The notes under the pieces are model-generated. The model made no database searches. It was given only the letters and a program-made list of their open reading frames with translations, and had not been told where the DNA came from. From assembly GCA_019693395.1 (NCBI GenBank), contig JAAMXP010004108.1, forward strand, positions 1 through 14,627: DNA of 14,627 nucleotides. The letters are read 5' to 3'. Shown here piece after piece: positions 1 through 8,207 of the stretch; positions within the stretch are counted from its first letter, which is position 1, and each line of letters begins with the position of its first letter. The position numbers were made by a program, and so were the translations under genes. Source of the stretch: Ettlia oleoabundans. Lineage: Eukaryota; Chlorophyta; Chlorophyceae; Chlamydomonadales.

Positions 1-16
1 GCCCCCACCCCATCCC

Positions 17-35
17 ACACACACACACAACACAC
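17..35. repeat. (CA)n microsatellite
   Basis: A short CA dinucleotide run lies in the intron that begins at minus-strand position 35 of the F-box gene, directly next to its donor site. Confidence 0.8.
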
Positions 36-822
36 CTGTTTGGGCATCTGCGCCGCTTTGTGGCGGCCGATGGCGAGGCTTTTCAGAGAGGTGGGCAGCA
101 TCACGGCGCCATCCAGCTCCCACGTTGCAGTGTCCACCTCCAGTCTGTGTAATGAGGTCAGGCCGTCCAGTGACGCCCAAGCTGTGATGGTGTCACACCC
201 GTAAAGAACAATCTTCCGCAGCTGCGACATGGGTGCTGCCCAGCGATCGAGCGAGACGCGGGTGGCGGCATACGTGTCCAGTTGCTCCAGCATGCTGCTT
301 CATAGGGTGAGGCATGTTCCCACCGCCGCTGCAAACTCTTCCGCCTGTTTGCTGGTCATGTGATCCGTATCGAGAATGCCCAACACAAGGTGGCGCACAC
401 TGAGCCCTTCCCTCCGCAGCCAGCGCAGCAGCGAGTGAGCCGCCTGCAAGCTTCTCTCGTTGTCATCGCCATAGTGGCAGATTGGTGCGAAAGTTACCTT
501 TTGCAGCACCTCCGGCATCACACTCACGGCCAGCCACCGCTTGCACACCACGGTTGCTTGAAACCTGGGGTGGGGGGGTGGGGGGGCAAGTGCTTGCTCG
601 GTGGTTTTGAGTCAGCTGGGCGTTGGCCGGTAGGGTCACCATCGGCCAGTGAGGACCCTCCCAAACGCACCTGTCGCGTTGCAATGCCATTAGGATGCAC
701 TTTGCAAGCAGCTCATCGCTCAATTTGTGGATGGCGGGACACTCGGCCCTCGCTGGGCGCGCAGACGCCTGCGAGGCGCCATTTTCAGCGCGATCAATCA
801 GATTGTACACACGTGCGTGCAT
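36..822 (-). CDS. F-box / LRR-like protein, partial, with an in-frame stop
   Basis: Two exons are supported on the minus strand: 822-671 and 564-36. The intron 670-565 has donor AG|GTGCGT and a C-rich tract ending in CAG. Joining them restores one F-box: LSDELLAKCILMALQRDR in exon 1 continues into FQATVVCKRWLAV in exon 2, matching the family pattern of a Leu-Pro/Ser-Asp-Glu-Leu start and a VCKRW end. F-box proteins normally bind SKP1 in SCF ubiquitin ligases and present substrates. Exon 2 carries leucine-rich stretches such as LPTSLKSLAIG, which suggests LRR substrate-binding repeats. The frame ends phase 0 at donor CAG|GTGTGT (position 35), so the gene continues beyond the left edge. An in-frame TGA sits at 302-300, with 88 open codons after it, so this may be a pseudogene or an assembly error. 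The ATG at 822 is a choice; the frame stays open upstream to 1065. Confidence 0.68.
300..302 (-). other. In-frame TGA inside F-box/LRR exon 2
   Basis: Minus-strand codons run CTC ACC CTA TGA AGC AGC ATG CTG GAG, and the frame is open on both sides for 88 codons each. Only a 29-nt GT...AG segment could remove the stop, which is too short for a normal intron. Nonsense mutation and sequence error are the leading explanations. Confidence 0.7.
567..597 (+). repeat. G-run tract (polypyrimidine tract of minus-strand intron)
   Basis: On the plus strand this reads as consecutive G runs (4, 7 and 7 G) separated by single T bases. On the minus strand it is a C-rich tract directly before the CAG acceptor of F-box exon 2, so it probably serves as that acceptor's polypyrimidine tract. 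It could also form a G-quadruplex on the plus strand. Confidence 0.6.
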
Positions 823-2054
823 GTGCCAGGGATCGGAGGAAACGCACTTGAATGCTGTGACACGCTGGCGGCGTGCGCCCGCTGGCGGCAACGCTGGACG
901 TCCAGGCTTTGGGCTTAGCTGGCTATGAACAGCATTGAAGCTCAATGCGGCAGCATCACGAAAAGGAGCACCCATTTGACAAGCCAACTGGCGTACAACT
1001 CTCACTGCATTCCGCAGTGAGGTGCAGTTCTCATTGCAGGATTGAGTGACATGCAGTCCCCACATGCCTGACTTTCAACGAGCGTGTAAATGTACTTGCA
1101 ACGAATGTCAGACAGCAAGTGAAGATGTTGAGCAGCTGGAGGAACGCATTGGTTTGGTGGCAACTCGCCGGCTCTGTGCCAGCAACGGAGCGCAGGAGCG
1201 GATCAATGGTGGGAGGTCGCCCCGCACGCGAGCACGCTTGAAGCGTCGTCCAATGCTGTCCACAGATTGTTCTCTCTCATTGCATTGAACGCAAGCTTAC
1301 AAGCAAAACTTGCAACGCCAACCTGTGAAGGGCGACCGAGCTCTGACGGGGCCATGGGGCGCGTAAACTTAGCAATGTGACATGTATGTTACTGAGCAAG
1401 GCTGGGGGGCGGGTTTGGGTGCATATCTCAGGTGCTTGCCAACGTAACATTTCCGCTCTGGAATGCCAGCAAACTCCGCTGAAGGTTTCTGATCTCGATT
1501 ACACGTGTTGGTAGTCTCAGCGGCGTATCTGGGGATGTTCAGCGTGGGTTGCCAAGCTGGCGCAGCGCATGACATGCAGCGGACGTTGCGCGCAGCTGGA
1601 ACGCAGGCGGCGGCGCCAGCGCTCTTGCACATTGGTCACTGCGCTAACACTGGCATTGAAGGGGAGGGATGCTACTGCTGCCTTTAAGTAGTTAAGTGTG
1701 AGAGCATTCGGCCCCCAGTTGAATTTATGTGCAGCGCAGGTGCAATATGCGGGCATGCTTGCGGGCGGGCGCCATGGCGGCAAGGCCGCCGGCCAGAGAC
1801 TGCATCGCAGGCCTCGCCTCACCCCACATCTTCTTGCGTTTATCTTTAAACGTATAATACCTACTCAGAACCTCGCGAACAAACTCAACAAGGAACCCCT
1901 CCGGCTGTCCCTGGCATGATGCATGGCAAGTTCAGCATATGTTCGCTTCCCGGCTGCGTCTTAAGTTCGGTTCCTAATTTAAGGTAAACCAATTCCTCGA
2001 AACGCCAACTGTGGCCACTGTTCGCCCGAACACGGAGAGTCTATACGGGCCATA
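823..2054. other. Divergent intergenic region between F-box and PLA2-like genes
   Basis: No exon in this roughly 1.2-kb stretch could be supported by family similarity on either strand. The F-box frame stays open upstream of 822 to 1065, so its 5' coding end could extend to there. An AT-rich, TATA-like stretch (cgtataatac) lies at 1851-1860, about 200 bp before the PLA2-like ATG; its role is not established. The open frames here (for example 1046-1288 plus and 1517-1822 minus) show no recognisable domain. Confidence 0.5.
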
Positions 2055-4095
2055 ATGAGACCTGCTATCAAAGCCCTGGCAATAGCCTTGGTCGTCGCGG
2101 CGTGTTCCTTACTGGTGAGCGTGCAGTCAACAGAGTGGGCTAAAGTGCACGTCCACCTTGCGGGCACAGAACAAGTGCACTGAGCCAGTCGAACGTGGTG
2201 CGCCGGGACCGAACAAATGCAGCACGTGGTTATAGTAAACATAGGTGATCCCGGCGAGGGTTCGCGGGGGGTATACGTGCTTTTAGGCGAAGAGCGCCTG
2301 GCTGCCCCGTGGCTGCTCTCAGCGCCGCCCAGCGCCGCCAGCGGGCATTTGACCTGGCGCCATGCTGTTGCAAACCGCAGCTCTGCTGGCTACCTGCACG
2401 GTGTGCAGAAGATCTTTCAGTTTGCTCGTGGAATGTTGCTCTTGTAACCACAGATTTGTGTTGGGCTGGCCAACTGTTGCAGGTTGTCACCACTCTGCGC
2501 AGCCGACACGTCAGCCAGGCGGTGGTAGGCCCCAACAATGAAGTCCATGTGATGCAAGCCACCTTCAGGTGCGCACATTACCTGCATGCGGAATAAAGGC
2601 GTGGCTGCTTATGCAGAACTGCCATGCACTCAAGATGATTGTGGTCTTCCATGCATTCATGTAACACGGCTAATTAACAACAAGGCCCCTGCCCTGCTCT
2701 CGAGGATTGTGCAGGAGGCTTTTGCAGGACGAAGTCCAAAGCCCAAGTTTCAACATGACGACCAGAGTCAACTGTGGGACAACATTTGCCGAGGGGCTGG
2801 AAGGACTTTGGCAGGTGAACAGCAAAGCCGTTGTGAAGTGTGCATGTGACAGACTGGAAGTCAGTGGGCATTGACTGAGAAAGCCAGCAGAAGAGCGACC
2901 CGCCTCTTGCTGGCTACCATTCGCTGCAAGGAGTTACTGGCAAGGGAGGTCGCATACGCTGTTGCTTAGCTGTGTCACGCTTCCAGCATAATTCCAACCT
3001 GTCGCGATCAACAACCCGCATGATGCACTGCAGAACTATGTGTCATATTCGGGCTGTGTTTACGGCAACTGGTGTGGTGAACGTTGCTCTCACGAGAGCT
3101 ACGATGTACCTGCCATCGATGAGCTAGACGAGGCTTGCAGGCAGCATGATATGTGCCTGCGCCCCTTCGGGTACAGCACAAGCCCAGACCCCAGCAACTG
3201 CCAGCGGTGCGCCTGCGATGCTGCCCTTGTAGCGGCAAGTGACAAGGTGAGAAGGTTGTTTGGGGCTTCTAGCGTGTACTCCTTGGCAGAATCCTTGCAG
3301 CAGTCACAATTGCTCCAGCGATATGCATGCATGTTGATCTCAATAAGCATACATGTGTAACCCCAGCAGGCTATGTTGCTGGCTGACTGGGGGGTGTTAC
3401 AGAGTCTGCGCCAGGATATCCTCTGGCGGGGAGGCTATGTTGCTTTCGTCACTCCCAGCCAAAGGCTCCTCATCTGTATGTGCTATCAACCTTACACCTT
3501 CATGCAGGTGTGGGCATCAACGCGTGTGTGTGAGCCCAGTGCCTTGGTCTGCTCAGACTGCACCGGCGACCCCGAAGTTGCCCAGGAGGCTTTGACACTC
3601 AAGTTGGGCATTAAAGCCTACATGTTGAAGAACTTTTGTTTCGACATCGACCACACCTCCTGCCCGTCTGACGGGCCTTCGGCTGCGCCCCTTTCCGCGG
3701 ACTCCTTGCCACTGAACTTTGAAGAAGCATTGCTGAAGGATCAAACAGATGGGGACGAGCAACTGGGGGCAGGGGACACCACTGTCGGTCATGGATCCGA
3801 TGTCAGCACTGGCCCAAGCGACGCCACCAACCCAAGTGACGGCAGCACATCAAGCGTTGATGGGATTGGGGAAACTGGCAACACAACATCAGACACGAGT
3901 GACGACACCAGTTCTGGTGACGGCCCGTCAGACTCGGGCACCAAAGACACGAGCGACAGCTCCGACACGACTGACAGCTCAGATTCCAGCAGTACACCCG
4001 ACACTGATTCCACCAGCAGTACCACCGACTCGACCAGCAGTACATCCGACTCCAGCACAGGCCCCACCTCCGGCTCCACCAGCACATCCGACTGA
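2055..4095 (+). CDS. Secreted phospholipase A2-like protein with Ser/Thr/Asp-rich tail
   Basis: Proposed exons are 2055-2114, 2483-2568, 2715-2814, 3034-3246 and 3370-4095. All phases fit and give 394 residues. Exon 1 encodes a signal peptide (MRPAIKALAIALVVAACSLL) and ends at donor CTG|GTGAGC. Exon 4 carries the PLA2 core: a calcium-loop-like YGNWCG at about residues 92-97 and the catalytic pair in ACRQHDMC with His120-Asp121, followed by CQRCACD. Secretory PLA2 enzymes cleave the sn-2 acyl chain of phospholipids using calcium and a His-Asp pair. The usual CC before the catalytic His is AC here, so one conserved disulfide cysteine appears to be missing. Residues from about 285 onward are a low-complexity Ser/Thr/Asp/Gly tail resembling a mucin-like or wall-anchored segment. 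Exons 2 and 3 are the least certain. The start of exon 5 has a NAGNAG choice and a nearby duplicate of its acceptor. Confidence 0.75.
3368..3444 (+). repeat. 13-bp direct repeat at PLA2-like exon 5 acceptor
   Basis: The 13-mer aggctatgttgct occurs at 3368-3380, spanning the proposed acceptor AG, and again at 3432-3444, preceded by gggg. The 64-bp offset is not a multiple of three, so the two possible acceptors give different frames. Only the first keeps the long downstream frame in phase with exon 4. Confidence 0.75.
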
Positions 4096-4333
4096 GGTGA
4101 GCATGGCAAGCAGCATGGCATGGCAGCATGCGCGCGTTCAGGCGTGCCCGAGCGCGGTTGCTTTCAGTTGTGTTTGCTGCTTGCTTATGTCTTGTTGTGG
4201 CGGACACAATGCCGGTCTCACTGCATGCCTAGTTGTCATCAGCGGTGTCACCCTTTAGTCTGAAGCACAGCAGGCATTGTTGTGTGCCATCCAGCGGAGC
4301 AGGCTGTTGCACAGACGTACCACACCTCATTAT

Positions 4334-4338
4334 TGTAA
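4334..4338 (+). terminator. TGTAA polyadenylation-type signal
   Basis: TGTAA is the usual poly(A) signal in volvocalean and related green algae. This copy lies about 240 bp after the PLA2-like stop codon on the same strand. A five-base motif occurs often by chance, so the assignment rests on position. Confidence 0.4.
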
Positions 4339-4576
4339 TCGACACTCCACATCTGCCTGTTGCCATGCAGGGGCAGCTACGTTGACAGAGGTGTCAGCAG
4401 ATAAATGAGCAGCTGCTGAGTTCTTTGGAAACCGACCTGCTTCTCAAAGAAGCTGCAAAAAGGCGCAACCACCTGAACCATCCCCGCCACCCTACCTCTT
4501 CCCGGCGGCCCAGTCCAGCCATCCACATGACGGCAAATGATGCACATACACCTTATTCACTATGTTGACGAACAGG

Positions 4577-4589
4577 CCCCCCCCCCCCC
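4577..4589. repeat. Poly-C tract (13 C)
   Basis: A homopolymer run in the intergenic region. Its exact length is prone to sequencing error. Confidence 0.85.
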
Positions 4590-5069
4590 TTCCCTGTCAT
4601 GACCCTCAAATCTCCAGACGCAGCGCAGGCATGCCAGTTGTACAGCCCCTACAGGTGTTTCCCAACATCAGCTTAACACACATTTCCTGACAAAACCCCT
4701 TGATACCACCGATCATTTGAAAAGGAGAGCTACTCTCCAACGCAAACCGTGTACCCTGGTTCACATGCCATGTGGCTCAACATGATGTAACAGCGCGTCC
4801 ACACAACACGTGTGCCAAGGCTAGGCATGGTACAGCAGACATGCACACCCACTGGCGCAGACAAGGAAGCAGCACCTCTCGCACTGATCGTTTGGAGCAC
4901 CAGTATCAACACACGTCAACCAGGGCAGGAAGCCGTCCTCTGACAAGAATGAAGCCTGCCAGGCATGGGGCCACTAAACTGTACGTGCCAGCCGTTCTTG
5001 CAGGCAACTGCTTTCCCCCGCTTGGATCCTGCCCTCTTGCAGCAGGAATGGGCAGCCTGGTGTCACCAG

Positions 5070-7859
5070 CTACTGCTGCCTCCTTGCCACCGGTGCCAGG
5101 CGGTACCACTCGCCTTTCCTTTCCAGTATGCCTCTGGTGTGTAGCTCCTGTGCAAGCTGGGGGAGGCTGTGGCCGTGGCTCAGGTCCCTCCAGTTGCTGC
5201 AGGCAAGTTGAAAGTGCAGCGGCAGAGGGTTGGGGCGAGTACGAGGCCAGGCAAGAAATGGAAAGGACTGGTGGGAAAGGAAAAGACGAAGGAAAACAAG
5301 AGAGTAGAGCACAAGAACAGTTACAGAAGCAAACCTGCTACCTTAATGTAAGCAGCTGCTTGGGATTGTACTGGTGGGCATGCTGGCAGGGCCTGATGCC
5401 GGTTCAAAGCTACTCTGCTCCGCACACGAAGCTAGCTCAGGCGCAAAAGCTGTCAAGCAGGCATGCCTGCGTGGCTGTAAGCCAGGGGCAAAGCAGCAGA
5501 GGTGGTGGCAACACAGCTGCAGGGAGCAACACCGGCAGCTCAGCCACAAGCACTGCCCAACAGCGGCAGCAGCCCACCTGTCAAGGTCTAACAGCTGCTG
5601 TCCTAGCATGCCCAACTGACAGTAGCCGGCCAGTCCCATGCCGCCCTCTTTGCCCTGGGCTTTGATCTTATCTGCTTTGGAGTAAGAAGCAAGGCAAGCT
5701 CTGGCCACCCCCTTCATCAGCAGCACCTCCAATCGACCCCTGGGCGGCATCTCAACAGGAGTCACGCCCCTCAAAGGCAGCTGTGGCCGCTCTGTTTGTA
5801 CCTGCTCCTGCTGCTGTGGCTGTGGGTGTTGCTGCTGCTGCTGCTGCTGTAGCTGTTGCTGTTGCTGCAGCTGTGGTGGCTGCTGCTGCTGCTGCTTTGG
5901 CTGTGGCTGTTGCTGCTGCTGTGGCTGTTGCTGCTGCTGTGGCTGTTGCTGGTGCTGCTTTGAATGCTGTTGTTGTTGCTGCTGCAGCGGGTACCTTGAC
6001 TCTTGCTGCTGCGGCCTTGGCGCCGCTGCTCTCGCCACTTGCTGCTGCGGCTGCTGCTGCTTTTGCTGCACCTGCCTGGCTGTGCCAGCAGCACCCATGC
6101 TGCTTGTCGCAGCCTCGTCGGTTTTCTGCCGCTTAGCTGCGGGCTCAGCTTCCACCGTTCCCGTTGCTGCTGCCCCCGCTGTGCCTGGGTTGACAGCCGT
6201 TACTGGATGCTGCACGCAGGGCAGCAGCGCCTCTACAGCAAAAGGGTCCTCTAGTGCTGCCGCCACGGCGGCAGGGTGTTGCTGCAATGCCGCATTGAAA
6301 GCCTGTGGCTGGTTTGCCCACAGCCATGCTGTGCTGAGGCGGCAGCAGGCAGCTGCGACCTGCAGGCAAACCATGGCAGCGAGTACATATATCTGCAATG
6401 GTTCCTGGTGCTTGTCAGCTTTGTATGGTGGCTACTATAAGCAGATAAAGCAGCGGAGTTGAAGGCACATGCCTGCTTCTGCAGGGCCACCCGAAATGCT
6501 GTAGAGGAGAGGCTATGTAGCATAAGCGACATACTTAGCGCTCACATTCAACAGGCAGGCACAACACGGCATAACTTGGCTGTCGCTGCCTGCCTCCGCA
6601 ACTGCTGCCCTGCCAGCAGCAGCATTTCTTGGGGATAGATTGGCTGCACTCCTAGGAGAAAGCACATAGACATGTACACACACCTCACGACGTGTGGGCG
6701 GCTGCTTGGCCAACGCAGCCACCAGCTCTGCTACCTCTACCTTCCCCTGCTTCTCCCACTGTGCATCATCGGCCAGGGAGTTGGTATTGGAGAGGCAGGA
6801 GGCGGGTACCAACCGAGAGAAGCCCTGCAGTATGGGCAGGCCAAGCCAACAAGAAAAGTGCCCGGGACTTACTTTCCTGTGTTTTTTAGCCATCGGAAGT
6901 GGGTTGGGTGACCCACCTGCAGCATAGCAATGCGTCGAAATATCTGCCATACCCACTTGTGCCATCCACACGCCCAATCAACATGCGGCAGCACCCAACT
7001 CGGCATAGTATGCGGCTCCAGCAAGCTGCAGCACCCAAATGCAAGCAACACATGGGCAGCACCCAACTGCAAACAAACACATGGGCAGCACCTAAGTGCA
7101 AACACACATGTGGGCAACACCCAACTGCAAGCAACCACATGAGCAGCACCCAACTGCAAGCAAACATGTGGGCAGCAATCCACTGCAAGCAACCAAATGG
7201 GCAGCACCCACCTGCAGCGCTCACAAGGGCAGGACCCCAAAGGCAGCACCCACCTGTACTCTGAGAGCAAGCTGACCATCAGAGTCCTTGCAGCATTCCA
7301 GCACCCGTGCAATTCGGCAGGAGCCCTTCGACACAAAGCGCACAAAGCAGCCGCGAAGGATGCTGGGTGGCGAGCCTGCAAGGAAGGCACAGAGTTGCAG
7401 CAAACTTATTAGGCTATTACCTGTGTGATGCCAATGAACAGTCTGTACACAGGGGGATGTTTGCACCTGTGGCCTATTCTTGCTTGATGTTGGGGCAGGC
7501 ACGTAAGCAAGCCAGCACTAGCAAGAATGGCGGCAGCAGGAGCGGCAGCATCGGCGCCGCCTGCACTGGCAGAACGCGAACCGCAATGCATGCTGTGCTG
7601 TACGTGTCTTGCAAGCGATCGGTTGTTTCTCTCCAAGCACGAAATGGCGAAACCAACCTGAGAAGCATGGTGCTCGCAACAGCTCGAGCTCTATCGGGGC
7701 GATCCTGGACACCTCATGTCTCGTGCAGAAGCACAACCTCATAACATATCTGTTGTCGAGCGAAGCGGGCAAGCCGGAGTCCGGGAGCTGCTGGGAAGGC
7801 CCCGTGGGGCTCCCCAGCACATTCAGCGGCAGCCGTTTGAGCTTCAGAGGAAGCGCCAT
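5070..7859 (-). CDS. Plus3-domain protein with long polyglutamine tract
   Basis: Proposed minus-strand exons are 7859-7658, 7375-7250, 6916-6873, 6824-6684, 6359-5578 and 5196-5070, giving 473 residues with consistent phases. Residues about 50-150 resemble a Plus3 domain: PIELELLRAPCF, then LRGCFVRFVSKGSCRIARVL, then an SN-containing segment before a Trp-Glu-Lys stretch (DDAQWEKQ). Plus3 domains occur in the Paf1-complex factor RTF1 and in plant SWIB/Plus3/GYF proteins, where they act in transcription and chromatin. Residues 247-250 (AKRQKTDE region) look like a nuclear localisation signal. Residues about 268-358 are glutamine-rich. The C-terminus, LPQLAQELHTRGILERKGEW, is helical-looking and not recognised. 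Exon 3 requires the less obvious donor GTGG|GTGCTG; the stronger-looking CAG|GTGGGT four bases earlier breaks the frame. A 48-nt in-frame intron (6872-6825) might be retained. The start at 7859 is uncertain, because upstream ATGs at 7922 and 8057 are in frame. Confidence 0.7.
5799..6071 (-). repeat. CAG/CTG-rich coding repeat (polyglutamine tract)
   Basis: On the plus strand this is an interrupted CTG/TTG/CTT-rich tract. On the minus strand it encodes blocks of up to seven Gln broken by Pro, His, Leu and Lys in the Plus3 protein. Tracts of this kind change length easily by slippage. Confidence 0.9.
7028..7256. repeat. 29-bp tandem minisatellite in Plus3-gene intron 2
   Basis: Units starting with gcagcaccc or close variants begin near 7028, 7056, 7085, 7114, 7143, 7172, 7201 and 7229, mostly 29 bp apart. 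A further gcagcaccc at 7243 is the intron donor itself, read on the minus strand as ACAGGTGGGTGCTGC. On the minus strand the units contain a TTGCTTGCAG acceptor-like part followed by a GGGTGCTGC donor-like part. The array fills most of the intron between exons 2 and 3. Confidence 0.85.
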
Positions 7860-8207
7860 ATCGCACAGAGCCCTGCAAGCGGCCAGGGGCAATGCGACGA
7901 TTGCCACCAGCGGCCATAGCATGAGATGGTGAGCTGGCACAGCGGGCGCAGGCGGGCGGCACAGGCGCAGCAGCCATCCCGTGGCATTACTGGCAGATCG
8001 AGATACTTTAAAGGTCAGTATTGCGCCATATGCGGGTTGAGGATAGGCAGAACCCAATCAAGGTCATATGTCAAGGGTGTGCCAAGGCAGAGAAACAGCG
8101 CTACAAAGAGGGACCGCCAGCTTCACCGCTACACATTTGCACAAGATTCTACGATTACTCGCCAGGCTGCTGCAGCCCACCGCTATGCTAAGCTACGCTA
8201 TCCTATG
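7860..8207. other. Gap between PEX7 stop and Plus3-gene start
   Basis: Both flanking genes read on the minus strand, so this stretch should hold the PEX7 3' UTR and the Plus3-gene promoter. In-frame ATGs at 7922 and 8057 could extend the Plus3 protein. The 7922 start would add a hydrophobic signal-like leader. No TTACA poly(A) motif was found, and no other gene is supported. Confidence 0.45.

Larger units (their letters stand above)
4096..5069. other. Convergent intergenic region (two 3' ends)
   Basis: This stretch lies between the stop of the PLA2-like gene (plus) and the stop of the Plus3 gene (minus), so it should hold both 3' UTRs. It contains the TGTAA at 4334 and a run of 13 C at 4577-4589. 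No TTACA (minus-strand TGTAA) was found downstream of the Plus3 stop. No coding exon is supported here. Confidence 0.5.

Noticed and set aside
300..302. Selenocysteine recoding of the F-box TGA
   Set aside because: F-box/LRR proteins are not known selenoproteins, and the position is not a redox motif. A mutation or sequence error is simpler.
463..1065. Single 200-codon minus-strand frame as one protein
   Set aside because: It reads through the intron 670-565. Splicing restores a proper F-box, while the read-through part is low-complexity Pro/Thr.
2586..2849. 88-codon plus-strand frame upstream of the PLA2 core
   Set aside because: Its frame does not join the PLA2 core. The overlapping frame in 2715-2814 fits the splice phases better.
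3789..4207. Minus-strand frames of 110 and 134 codons
   Set aside because: They are complements of the repetitive Ser/Thr/Asp coding tail of the PLA2-like gene.
4772..5665. 297-codon open frame on the plus strand
   Set aside because: It overlaps the last exons of the minus-strand Plus3 gene, has no recognisable domain, and reads through that gene's splice sites. It is an antisense shadow.
5783..6136. Alanine/valine-rich 117-codon plus-strand frame
   Set aside because: It is the antisense translation of the CAG repeat, which always gives Ala/Leu/Cys-rich frames.
7028..7256. CRISPR-like array with 29-bp period
   Set aside because: The units are directly adjacent and degenerate with no unique spacers. 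The setting is a eukaryotic intron.
6869..7390. 173-codon minus-strand frame rich in Cys and Trp
   Set aside because: Its repeats are the translated 29-bp intronic minisatellite, not a protein repeat family.
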